DNA of 64,000 nucleotides from CAZMNY01 sp964567745 (GTDB lineage Bacteria; Planctomycetota; Planctomycetia; Pirellulales; Pirellulaceae), in the NCBI GenBank assembly GCA_964567745.1, contig CAZMNY010000002.1, forward strand, positions 62,001-126,000. The letters are read 5' to 3'. The notes under the pieces were generated by a model, which searched no databases, had not been told where the DNA came from, and was given only the letters and a program-made list of their open reading frames with translations. This document shows positions 35,174 through 43,478 of this stretch, one piece after another (position 1 is the stretch's first letter; the number at the start of each line of letters is the position of its first letter). The position numbers were made by a program, and so were the translations under genes.

Positions 35174-35746
35174 ATGGCGATCAATCCCTATTCATCCCCC
35201 TTGGCGGACGACCTGCCGGGCGCGGACTCAAGAGGCGTTTTTCGTGACGGGCAATCCTTAGTCATGCCGGCGGAAGGCGTCATCCTGCCATCGATCTGCT
35301 TGAAGTCGCTGGTGGAAACAACTGGGACGCACAAACTGAACGGCCGCTTTTTGCCGAAAGCGAGTCGTGGTCTCGTTGCCGTGCTCGGCGGCGCCATCGG
35401 CTACGCCATTGCTCTGCGATTTCATGGCCAGCAAGTCTCCTTGACTCTACCGCTGTGCGATGATTGGAAGCGAACCAATCGGCGAAAGCTCGTTAAGGCG
35501 TGGGTCATATCCGCATTCTCGCTCCTCTGGATTGTCGCGGGTGCATTCTTCGCATACTATCACGCACTTCTCATTTTGGGCGGTGTCGCACTCACAGTCG
35601 TCACTATGTATCTGGGTCGAGCCAAGGATGCGATTCGACGTCCCTACTTCTCGGTAACTGACGCACGTGATGGCTGGGTATGGATTGGCGGCGTTCGACC
35701 TGAAATCCTTAATATGCACCCGCCGTTGATTCCGAACGAGTCGTGA
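35174..35746 (+). CDS. Hypothetical membrane protein (NPYSSP start)
   Basis: 190 aa from the ATG at 35174, where the start AINPYSSPLADD typical of planctomycete membrane proteins begins; the frame also opens 36 bases upstream. There are two to three membrane segments (LVAVLGGAIGYAIALRF, AWVISAFSLLWIVAGAFFAYY, LLILGGVALTVVTMYLG) and a soluble C-terminal end. Its stop is one base before the start of the TctC-TctB fusion gene, so it is probably the first gene of that operon. No function is known. Confidence 0.72.
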   Translation: MAINPYSSPLADDLPGADSRGVFRDGQSLVMPAEGVILPSICLKSLVETTGTHKLNGRFLPKASRGLVAVLGGAIGYAIALRFHGQQVSLTLPLCDDWKRTNRRKLVKAWVISAFSLLWIVAGAFFAYYHALLILGGVALTVVTMYLGRAKDAIRRPYFSVTDARDGWVWIGGVRPEILNMHPPLIPNES

Positions 35747-35747
35747 C

Positions 35748-37115
35748 ATGAAGCGCGTGCGAATGCGACGAACGCGATCTAACGAGCAAGAACCAACGAG
35801 GTGCTCGCTGCGCGCTTTGTCGGTACTCGCATTGCTAATCGGCGTCGTTGGGTGTGGAAAGAAAGACGACAGCGGTGCCGAGTTTCCGCGCCAACCTATC
35901 AAAGTCGTTGTGCCGTTTGGCGCGGGCGGCGGCAGCGATATGTTTACGCGTATTATTCAACAGGCGGTCGAGAACGAACGGCTCTTACCCGAGCCAATGG
36001 TGATCATCAACGTGCCCGGCGCCGGCGCGACTGTCGGCAGCCGGCGTGTAAAGAACGCTCGACCGGATGGCTACACGGTCCTCTGCCTACACGAGGCGAT
36101 TCTCACCGCGAAGTATTCGGGCAACGTGCCTTGGGGGCCGGAGGCGTTTGAACCTATCGCGGCGACTTCGCAAGTCGGCATGGTCATCGCTGTCGCGGAG
36201 GATTCTCCATTCAAGTCGCTGCCGGACCTGCTCGATGAAGCAGCAACGCACCCGGACACATTGCTGTTCGGCGCCAACTTGGGTGCTCCAAGCCATTTTG
36301 CCGGTCGCTTGCTCGAGCGAGCCAAGCCCCGGGCCGCCTTCCGCTATGTGCAAACCGGCGGCGGCGCGAAACGCTTTTCGATGTTGCAGGGCGGGCACAT
36401 CGCGGTATCGGCGTTTTCGATTGCGGAATACGTTCAGTTTCGCCCGGCCGGTCTGCAGGCGGTCGCGCTGTTGTCCGAAAAGCGTCATCCACGTATTGAG
36501 GACATTCCAACCGGGCGCGAGCAAGGGTTCGACGCCATCGCCTCCAACACTCATTTTTGGTGGGCGCCCAAAGGCACTCCGGACGATCGAATCGCCGTCA
36601 TTCGCGATACGTTGAGACGGTCGATGGAGAGCGAGGCCGTGCGTGCCAAACTGCGGGAGATCGTCTACGACCCGATTTTTCTTGAGGGCGCGGCGCTACA
36701 CGAAAAACTGGCTGATCGCGAAAGACGTATCGCCGCCGTTGCGGAAAAACGTTCAAGTTCACTGCCCAACTTTCCCGCCATCGTCGGTTGTCTCGTCTTC
36801 GCGCTCGCTCTAGTCGTCTCCGTCGAAGTGTTCAGATCGGACGTGAATAATAGCGCGACCGGGTCGACAAAGATCCCTCAAGTCGGATTGCGTTTGCTGC
36901 TGATCTGCGCCGGGCTGACGTTGGCGTATGTCGGAATCATGAACGCTCAGCTGCTAGGTTTCCGAACGGCGACTGTCATATTCGTTCCGCTTGTCGGTCT
37001 TGTACTCGCGCGCGGTCGATGGTCGGCGTTGGCGCCGCTGACGCTTATCGCTGTTTTGATGAGTTTCGGCGTTCACTTTTTGCTCACGAACGTCCTCGTG
37101 ATCGACCTACCGTAA
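35748..37115 (+). CDS. TctC-TctB fusion: substrate-binding and small membrane subunit of a TTT transporter
   Basis: 455 aa in one uninterrupted frame. A lipobox (GVVGCG, Cys36) starts a Bug/TctC-type binding protein, residues about 45-345 (IKVVVPFGAGGGSDMFTRII, NVPGAGATVGSRRV). The remaining 110 residues form four hydrophobic segments, beginning FPAIVGCLVFALALVVSVEVF, as in TctB. Usually these are separate genes. The protein should bind a carboxylate outside the membrane and sit with TctA. The TctB part is shorter than usual (about 110 versus 140-160 aa). It lies directly between a small membrane gene and tctA, with 12 bases to the latter. Confidence 0.85.
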   Translation: MKRVRMRRTRSNEQEPTRCSLRALSVLALLIGVVGCGKKDDSGAEFPRQPIKVVVPFGAGGGSDMFTRIIQQAVENERLLPEPMVIINVPGAGATVGSRRVKNARPDGYTVLCLHEAILTAKYSGNVPWGPEAFEPIAATSQVGMVIAVAEDSPFKSLPDLLDEAATHPDTLLFGANLGAPSHFAGRLLERAKPRAAFRYVQTGGGAKRFSMLQGGHIAVSAFSIAEYVQFRPAGLQAVALLSEKRHPRIEDIPTGREQGFDAIASNTHFWWAPKGTPDDRIAVIRDTLRRSMESEAVRAKLREIVYDPIFLEGAALHEKLADRERRIAAVAEKRSSSLPNFPAIVGCLVFALALVVSVEVFRSDVNNSATGSTKIPQVGLRLLLICAGLTLAYVGIMNAQLLGFRTATVIFVPLVGLVLARGRWSALAPLTLIAVLMSFGVHFLLTNVLVIDLP

Positions 37116-37127
37116 CGGAGACGTTGA

Positions 37128-38636
37128 GTGGCGAGTTTCTTCGACACGTTGAGCCAGATGCTCATGTCCCCAAGCCTAATTGGCTGGATGCTCCTCGGCA
37201 CGGTGCTTGGCGTCGTTGTCGGCGCGATCCCCGGACTGACCGGAGCGATGCTGATCGCATTGACGTTGCCGTTAACGTATGACATGGAGAGCGGCGCGGC
37301 GCTGGTGCTGTTGGTCTCGATGTACGTGGGTTCGGTGAGCGGCGGTTTGATTACGGCGACGCTGCTGCGTATGCCCGGAACGCCTGCCTCCATCATGACC
37401 ACGCTCGACGGCTATCCGCTTGCGAAATCGGGCAAACCGGGGCGAGCCCTCGGGCTGGGCATCTCGGCCTCGCTCGTCGGTGGCCTCGTATCTTGGGTGT
37501 TTCTGCTGTTGCTTTCCAAACCCGTTGCGATTTGGTCGACGCGACTAGGCCCATTCGAGTTTTTTTCACTCGTGCTGATGGCGCTCGTCCTGATCGCAAG
37601 CGTCGGCGGACGATCACTCAGTAAGGGCCTGCTGTCCGGCATGCTCGGAATTCTCATCGCCATGCCCGGCTCATCGCCGGCAACAGGCGAGGTTCGATTG
37701 ACTTTCGGATTCGCCGAATTGTCCGACGGATTCAAGTTGCTCCCCGTCCTGATCGGCTTGTTCGCCATCAGCCAAGTGATCACTGATGTCTTACACCTAG
37801 AGCGCGAGGCCGAATCCGTCGCGCTGTCGCGACGCGGGATGATGATGAGTCTTCGTGACTTGCGACGGCACGGAGTCAACCTGATTCGCTCATCGCTTAT
37901 CGGAACATGGGTAGGAGCCCTGCCGGGGATCGGAGCGAACATCGGCTCGGTGATGGCCTATTCCGCTGCGAAGGGGCTCTCCAAGGCTTCGGAACAGTTT
38001 GGCGAAGGAAGCGAAGAGGGCATCATCGCGTCGGAAGCGGCGAACAACGCGACCGTGGGCGGAGCGCTGATTCCGTTGATCGCCCTGGGAATTCCGGGCA
38101 GTGTTATCGATGCGATATTGCTCGGCGCGCTCGTGATTCACGGCCTGCAACCAGGCCCCCTTCTGTTCGAACAGAACCCCACCGCGGTGAACACGATTAT
38201 CGGTGCGACACTCATCGCGAACCTGATGATGTTCGTCGTCATGTTTGCGGCGGTCGGCTGGCTAGCCAAACTAAGTCGACTGCGCCGCGCCTATTTGCTG
38301 CCGGTTATCATCGTGTTCTGCGTCGTCGGATCTTTCGCACTGGCCAACCGAATGTTTGACGTGTGGGTCATGCTCGGCTTTGGAGTTGCCGGCTTCCTGA
38401 TGGAGCGAGCGAAGATTCCGCTCGCACCATTCGTCATTGGTTTTGTTCTCTCTCCGGTTGCGGAAGAGCATTTATCAGCGGGGCTGATGCAAACGGGCGG
38501 CAGCTTTCTGCCTATCTTCACTCGGCCGGTTTCTCTGCTATTCTTTGCGGTTGCTATCGCCCTGGCGGCGTGGTCGCTGTTGCGTGGCCACAAGACGACT
38601 CAAGTTGAATCGGATCCTAACGACGAATCGAAATGA
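37128..38636 (+). CDS. tctA: TctA-family large membrane subunit of a TTT transporter
   Basis: 502 aa starting at a GTG (37128) after a CGGAG site. About a dozen membrane spans are present, with TctA motifs GAIPGLTGAMLIALTLPLT near residue 28, IGTWVGALPGIGANIGSVMA near residue 260 and ALGIPGSVIDAILLGALV. It forms the ion-coupled permease of a tripartite tricarboxylate-type importer together with the preceding TctC-TctB protein. Its last codons overlap the sulfatase start (ATGA), so the four genes from 35174 form one unit. The substrate is unknown; TTT systems usually carry carboxylates. Confidence 0.92.
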   Translation: MASFFDTLSQMLMSPSLIGWMLLGTVLGVVVGAIPGLTGAMLIALTLPLTYDMESGAALVLLVSMYVGSVSGGLITATLLRMPGTPASIMTTLDGYPLAKSGKPGRALGLGISASLVGGLVSWVFLLLLSKPVAIWSTRLGPFEFFSLVLMALVLIASVGGRSLSKGLLSGMLGILIAMPGSSPATGEVRLTFGFAELSDGFKLLPVLIGLFAISQVITDVLHLEREAESVALSRRGMMMSLRDLRRHGVNLIRSSLIGTWVGALPGIGANIGSVMAYSAAKGLSKASEQFGEGSEEGIIASEAANNATVGGALIPLIALGIPGSVIDAILLGALVIHGLQPGPLLFEQNPTAVNTIIGATLIANLMMFVVMFAAVGWLAKLSRLRRAYLLPVIIVFCVVGSFALANRMFDVWVMLGFGVAGFLMERAKIPLAPFVIGFVLSPVAEEHLSAGLMQTGGSFLPIFTRPVSLLFFAVAIALAAWSLLRGHKTTQVESDPNDESK

Positions 38637-40021
38637 CAGATCGACCGAACATTCTCTGGTACTGCACCGACCAACAACGATTCGACACGATCGGAGCGTT
38701 GGGCAACTCGCTCGTCCGAACACCGACCATCGATTCCATAGTGCGGCAAGGAGTCGCATTTACTCGCGCCTATTGCCAAAGTCCAATTTGCACTCCCAGC
38801 CGTTCCTCGTTCATGACAGGGCTCTACCCGTCTCGAGTTCACAATACTCGCAACGGCAACGAGTCCTTCCCCGATTGGCCGCCGGTCATCAGCAAGTTGA
38901 TCGCGGAAGCGGGCTACGAATGCGGCCTGATTGGCAAATTCCATTTGTCCAGCGCCGGTCATCGCACCGAGCCGCGAATTGACGACGCTTTCAGCTATTG
39001 GAAATTCAGCCACGCGCCGCGAGACGATTGGCCGCAGGGTCACGACTACGCGGATTGGGTGCGAGCGCGTGGCGGCGACTTGGACGCCTTGAGAGCAAGC
39101 GACGATCGCGTCGATGCCGAATACCATCAGACGACATGGGCCTCGGAGATGGCGATCGACTTCATTCGCGAAGAGCGAGAAAAACCATGGCTCTTGAACA
39201 TCAACGTTTACGATCCGCACCCGCCCTTCATTCCGCCCCAAGCGTACGCCGACCAGTTCGACCCCGCTGATATGCCTGGTCCGTACGTTCGCGAAAGCGA
39301 TCGACTGCAACAGAAAAAACTGGCCAGCGTCGACTTTCAGAACGACCCCGACGTGCCCGATGGCAAGACCGCGCAGGCTCGATATTACGCCATGATCGCC
39401 CAAGTCGATGATCAGTTCGCTCGCATTCTGTCGATGCTCGAAGAGACCGGCCAGCGAGACAATACGGTCATCCTCTTCACGTCGGACCACGGCGAGTCGC
39501 TCGGCGATCACGGCCTGATGTACAAGGGCTGCCGTTTTTACGAGGGCCTCGTTCGCATTCCCTTGATCTTCTCTTGGCCGTCGCAATTCCAACAAGATCA
39601 GCAGGCCGACGGGCTCGTCGAATTGCTCGACATGAGCGCGACTCTGCTCGAACTGTGCGGTGTCGAGCAACCGGACTATTTTCAAGGACGCTCGCTCGTG
39701 CCAGTCTTGCGCGGAACGCAGGACGGCGGCCATTTTCGGGATTTTGTCCGCAGCGAGTATTTCGATTCGCTGGACCCGCATTTCACGGGCGGCAGCGGCA
39801 CCTACGGAACGATGCACCGCACGGATCGGTACAAACTGGTCATCTATCACGATCATGACTTAGGGGAACTCTACGATTTGCAGGAGGATCCCTGGGAGTT
39901 CAACGACCTCTGGGACTCGCCCGAACACACCGCGATAAAGAGCGAATTGATTCTCCAGTCATTCAATTCTCACGTTACACTGACAACCGACGTCGGCTCG
40001 AAACGGATCGCGCCCATGTAA
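38633..40021 (+). CDS. Sulfatase without signal peptide, coupled to the TTT transporter
   Basis: 462 aa type I sulfatase. The formylglycine site is Cys53 in ICTPSRSSFMTGLYPSR, metal ligands begin with Asp13 (CTDQQRFDTIG), and TSDHGESLGDHG lies near residue 285. There is no signal peptide or membrane span; the protein begins MTDRPNILWYCTDQQ, so it is predicted to be cytoplasmic. It overlaps tctA by four bases. The natural reading is that the transporter brings in a sulfated small molecule and this enzyme removes the sulfate inside. Choline-sulfatase-like enzymes share this cytosolic layout, but specificity cannot be told from sequence. Confidence 0.9.
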   Translation: MTDRPNILWYCTDQQRFDTIGALGNSLVRTPTIDSIVRQGVAFTRAYCQSPICTPSRSSFMTGLYPSRVHNTRNGNESFPDWPPVISKLIAEAGYECGLIGKFHLSSAGHRTEPRIDDAFSYWKFSHAPRDDWPQGHDYADWVRARGGDLDALRASDDRVDAEYHQTTWASEMAIDFIREEREKPWLLNINVYDPHPPFIPPQAYADQFDPADMPGPYVRESDRLQQKKLASVDFQNDPDVPDGKTAQARYYAMIAQVDDQFARILSMLEETGQRDNTVILFTSDHGESLGDHGLMYKGCRFYEGLVRIPLIFSWPSQFQQDQQADGLVELLDMSATLLELCGVEQPDYFQGRSLVPVLRGTQDGGHFRDFVRSEYFDSLDPHFTGGSGTYGTMHRTDRYKLVIYHDHDLGELYDLQEDPWEFNDLWDSPEHTAIKSELILQSFNSHVTLTTDVGSKRIAPM

Positions 40022-40119
40022 ACTTGCGGCGGTTCCTTTCGCCTTTTCGCCGCCCTCGCGTTATCAATATAGAAGTCGAGCGGCGTTGATCATCGAGTCT
40101 CTCTTGCGAAGGGATTACC

Positions 40120-40569
40120 ATGCAAAAGCAAATTGCTATTTGGTTGGCGGTTTTTTTACTTGGAGCAACTAGCTTCGCGGCGACAGCCCCGCGGAAACAA
40201 ATAGCAACTCCGAAAGAAGTCACAGCGCTTCAGCAAGAGAGAATCAAGCTGATGACGGAACGAGTTGCGATCATCGAGTCGTTCACCAAAATCGACATAC
40301 TCGATCGCGCCGAGCTGGCACGGGTTCGCGTCGACTTGGCGAAAGCGAAACTTGAATACGCAAAGTCGAACGACCAAAAGCGAGCGGTGCTGGACGAACT
40401 TATCGCGTTACACGACATACTGATCAAGTTCGCTGAGTTGAAGGCGAAGGCTCCGGCTCGCGCTCAATCGCCAGGTGTGCGCATCGCGCCCGTTCTCGCC
40501 TCAGCCGACGCCCTGCTCTTAAAGTCAGAGCGAATCAAGTATCAGATCGAGCGCGAGACGCTCAAATGA
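40120..40569 (+). CDS. Small secreted helical protein, hypothetical
   Basis: 149 aa with a signal peptide (IAIWLAVFLLGATSFAA) and a mature region that is nearly all charged helix (TALQQERIKLMTERVAIIE, AKLEYAKSNDQKRAVLDELI). This predicts coiled coils. The pattern resembles small periplasmic proteins related to outer-membrane efflux-protein helices, but I do not assign a family. It sits between the sulfatase and the convergent TPR gene, with its own start signal (AAGGGA). Function is unknown. Confidence 0.65.
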   Translation: MQKQIAIWLAVFLLGATSFAATAPRKQIATPKEVTALQQERIKLMTERVAIIESFTKIDILDRAELARVRVDLAKAKLEYAKSNDQKRAVLDELIALHDILIKFAELKAKAPARAQSPGVRIAPVLASADALLLKSERIKYQIERETLK

Positions 40570-40618
40570 TGACTTCCGAAGGTTGCCGAAAAGACAAGCA
40601 TTAGTAGCTGGCCCTCGA

Positions 40619-41992
40619 TCAGCGTGGCGACGAATCGTTGAGCTTCGCGCCTTCGATGGCTCGCCCGTGGTGAGGTGCCAGCGTGAGGCAACGACGATAG
40701 GCGGCAGCGGCCTCGGCTTGCTTGCCTTGTAGCCGAAGCGATTCGGCCAGATAGAACCAAGTTTGAGGCGCATCTGGTGCGAGTTCGGTCGAGCGGCGCA
40801 GTTGTTTCGTCGCCGCGTCGAATTGGCCGACTTGCAACGCCTTCACGCCGGCCGACTTGACTCCTTCGGCCTGCTGCAGATCGGCTTCATTTGGCCGATT
40901 GAGGCTTGCGCAAAACTGCGAGACGCCTTTATGAAGGTCAGCCAGATCGCCATAGTTGCCTCGCCCCAAATCGATTGCCGTTAGCCACGCCTTCTCGGCT
41001 TCTTGTGGCTGGTTGTTCATCGCGTAGCCATCGCCCAATCGCCACAAACTGCCCATGTCCGGGCCGCCTCGGTCTACGATTTGGTTCAAAAGCTGAATGG
41101 CTTCCGGCATTCGGCCGCGGCGCAAAGCAAGTTCGGCTAAGACATCGACATCGTCAGCATTCCAGCGAACCTGAATAGCGTCCTTCAGCGCGTTCTCGTC
41201 CTCTTCCGAATCTGATTCTAAGACTCGCCGCGACGAATTGCGTTGGCGGGACAACCCGATCTCTGCGTGAACGTCGAGCAGTCGCTCCGATTCAATGTCA
41301 AACGGCCCCGGCAGCCGTCCTGTCGTCCGGTCGGCAAGATCAAGCAAGCGACTCGCCTCGTCCAATCGCCCCATGCGTCGCGCCAGTCTTGCGCTCAGAT
41401 AATACGTGTCGGTCGACTGCGGATATTTCTTGCGCATATCCGCCAGTTCCTTGTCGACCTCGCCAAGCACTTCAGGAGAGTCGCTCTCGCGCATCGCGGT
41501 CTTCTGAAGCTCATAGCGAGCCACTGGGAGATCGCCCGCCTGGGTGAAAGCGAGTTTCGCTTCCTCCAACTTATCGAGTCGCAGGTAGTTCTGGCCGATA
41601 AAGTACAAGCAGTCAGCGCGCTCCGATCCCAGCTCGATGGCCTCGTAGTAGCGCTTGTTGGATTCGTCGTAGCGGCCCGAATGAGAGAGGCAAAACGCCC
41701 ATTCAAATCGCGCGCGAGCGTCACTCGGAGCCAGCTCGCACGCTATTTCGTGACACACTGCCGCCTCGGGAAAAAATCCGTAAGCGAAATATCTGCTGCC
41801 CAAACTCATATAGTCGTCGCTTGAGCCACATTCGTCTCGCAACTGCCGAAGCTCGCTGGCCGTAATCGAATCGATCAACGAGAGGTTGGGAAGCGGAGGA
41901 ACCGGCCCGCTCGGACGTCCCCAAAGCAGCCAGGCAAGAATCGTTGACTGGACGGCGACCGCGATCATTAGAAGGCAGGACGGACGACGCAT
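40619..41992 (-). CDS. Membrane-anchored TPR-repeat protein
   Basis: 457 aa from the ATG at 41992, one base overlapping the stop of the upstream FG-GAP gene. An N-terminal membrane span (LLMIAVAVQSTILAWLLW) is followed by repeats of 34-residue helix pairs across most of the chain (AVCHEIACELAPSDARARFE, NKRYYEAIELGSERADCLYF, LRRSTELAPDAPQTWFYLAE, AAYRRCLTLAPHHGRAIEG). This is a protein-interaction scaffold facing the periplasm. With the VCBS protein it forms a two-gene operon. Confidence 0.85.
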   Translation of the reverse strand: MRRPSCLLMIAVAVQSTILAWLLWGRPSGPVPPLPNLSLIDSITASELRQLRDECGSSDDYMSLGSRYFAYGFFPEAAVCHEIACELAPSDARARFEWAFCLSHSGRYDESNKRYYEAIELGSERADCLYFIGQNYLRLDKLEEAKLAFTQAGDLPVARYELQKTAMRESDSPEVLGEVDKELADMRKKYPQSTDTYYLSARLARRMGRLDEASRLLDLADRTTGRLPGPFDIESERLLDVHAEIGLSRQRNSSRRVLESDSEEDENALKDAIQVRWNADDVDVLAELALRRGRMPEAIQLLNQIVDRGGPDMGSLWRLGDGYAMNNQPQEAEKAWLTAIDLGRGNYGDLADLHKGVSQFCASLNRPNEADLQQAEGVKSAGVKALQVGQFDAATKQLRRSTELAPDAPQTWFYLAESLRLQGKQAEAAAAYRRCLTLAPHHGRAIEGAKLNDSSPR

Positions 41993-43350
41993 TATGGTTT
42001 TCCTTTCCCGCTCAGCCACATCGTAATTCGTCCCAGCCGATTGAACGGCTCCATGAGATGCAGACTGCCGGCGACGATATCGTCGGCGCCGTCGCCATTG
42101 ATGTCTCCACAGGCGACCGTAACCAAATGCGACGGGCTCTTGTCGATTTCCCAGGTCGTGAAATTTTGGCTGCCATCATTCTCCAGCCACACGATGCTCG
42201 CCGATTTCGAGTCCATCCAATCATTGAAGACGCTGACGAGCACGACATCCTTGTCGCCATCCGCGTCGAGGTCGCCGACCGCAGCCGCATAGGCACCGCC
42301 AAACGTCGCGATTCGTCGTCGTTTGAATTTCCAACCGCCAAGATTTTCAAGCAGGATACAACCGTGATAGGGCTGCGGATAGTGCTGCAACAAGTCCAAG
42401 TTGTCACCGGCAGGTAAGATCAAATCCATGTCGCCATCGTCGTCCAAGTCGTTCGCTACAAGCCCTGCGCCGCCGAGGTCGAAATTGTGGGAAAACGAGA
42501 TCATCCGAGGCACCAGTTCAGCCCTGCTCGGGCTCGACTCGTCGCCGCTTTCAACCGATTTGTTCTCAAACGCCCAAATCTCCTCTTCGTCCTGAGTCAG
42601 CACGGTTGCAAAATCGAGGTCGCCGTCGAGATCGTAGTCGGCGACTGGAACGTGAATAGCGCCGGGCAACGCCATCAGACGACGGTCGCGGAAAGTCTGC
42701 TTGCCGTCATTCTCGAGCCAGAGGACTTCGCCATGCATGAAACCGAAAACCGCGACCGTCAAATCAAGGTCGCCATCGCTATCGAAGTCGGCGGCCTGTA
42801 TGTCGGTCACGCGCCAAAGATCATCGAGAAGAGCATGCCTTTGGAACACCATGTTGTCGAGCTGCTCAAGCCAGACGACGGCGCCGACTCGCTCGTCGGT
42901 CGGCCAGACGTCCCCAAGGATCGAGACAAGCACGTCGTTGTCGCCATCCTGATCGAGATCGACAACGGTCGCGTGGGCGGGCGCCGCCAACAGGGCGTCT
43001 CCAAGCGGCTGCGGATTCCATTCGCCCTCGGATGTTTGTTGATACCAAATGACCTGCTGTCGCTGCGCATCGCAGGCGATGACGTCATTCAATCCGTCGG
43101 AATCAAAGTCGACGATCTGAAGGTTGGTGATCTTTGGCTGATCAACCGGTTTCTCGCCCAACGTCGACTTGGCGAACGCAAGTTTCGATGCGGGAAACGA
43201 CGAACCGCCGCGGTGGATTTCGATAGTGGAGTCGGGTCGCGATTGCCGCGCGACATAGCCGATGACCACGGTTAACACGAGCGCGACGCAACACAGAATT
43301 GCATTCACAAGCGGGAATCGAGAACTCGCGGCGTCAGCTGTATTCGACAT
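41992..43350 (-). CDS. Membrane-anchored FG-GAP/VCBS-repeat protein
   Basis: 452 aa with an N-terminal membrane anchor (NAILCCVALVLTVVIGYVA). The rest is a beta-propeller of FG-GAP/VCBS repeats with calcium-loop motifs: DFDSDGLND, DLDQDGDND, DFDSDGDLD, DYDLDGDLD, DLDDDGDMD, DLDADGDKD and DINGDGADD. It is predicted to be an extracytoplasmic, calcium-stabilised seven-bladed propeller, used in binding rather than catalysis. Its stop overlaps the start of the TPR gene, so both are translated together. Similar pairs occur in planctomycetes; the role is unknown. Confidence 0.87.
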   Translation of the reverse strand: MSNTADAASSRFPLVNAILCCVALVLTVVIGYVARQSRPDSTIEIHRGGSSFPASKLAFAKSTLGEKPVDQPKITNLQIVDFDSDGLNDVIACDAQRQQVIWYQQTSEGEWNPQPLGDALLAAPAHATVVDLDQDGDNDVLVSILGDVWPTDERVGAVVWLEQLDNMVFQRHALLDDLWRVTDIQAADFDSDGDLDLTVAVFGFMHGEVLWLENDGKQTFRDRRLMALPGAIHVPVADYDLDGDLDFATVLTQDEEEIWAFENKSVESGDESSPSRAELVPRMISFSHNFDLGGAGLVANDLDDDGDMDLILPAGDNLDLLQHYPQPYHGCILLENLGGWKFKRRRIATFGGAYAAAVGDLDADGDKDVVLVSVFNDWMDSKSASIVWLENDGSQNFTTWEIDKSPSHLVTVACGDINGDGADDIVAGSLHLMEPFNRLGRITMWLSGKGKP

Positions 43351-43478
43351 GCCTACAGGTTACCGCAATTTGGCATCATGCAACACCAAGCGTGAGTCGC
43401 GCCGCAGTGATCCCGAGAGCATGACGGGCCCTGCACGACGCGTCACAAGTCATATGGCAACGACGACAACAACAAAAA

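Noticed and set aside
38600..39856. Long antisense frame (418 codons) opposite the TTT-linked sulfatase
   Set aside because: It mirrors a clear sulfatase in a GC-rich gene, has low-complexity composition and no motif or start signal.
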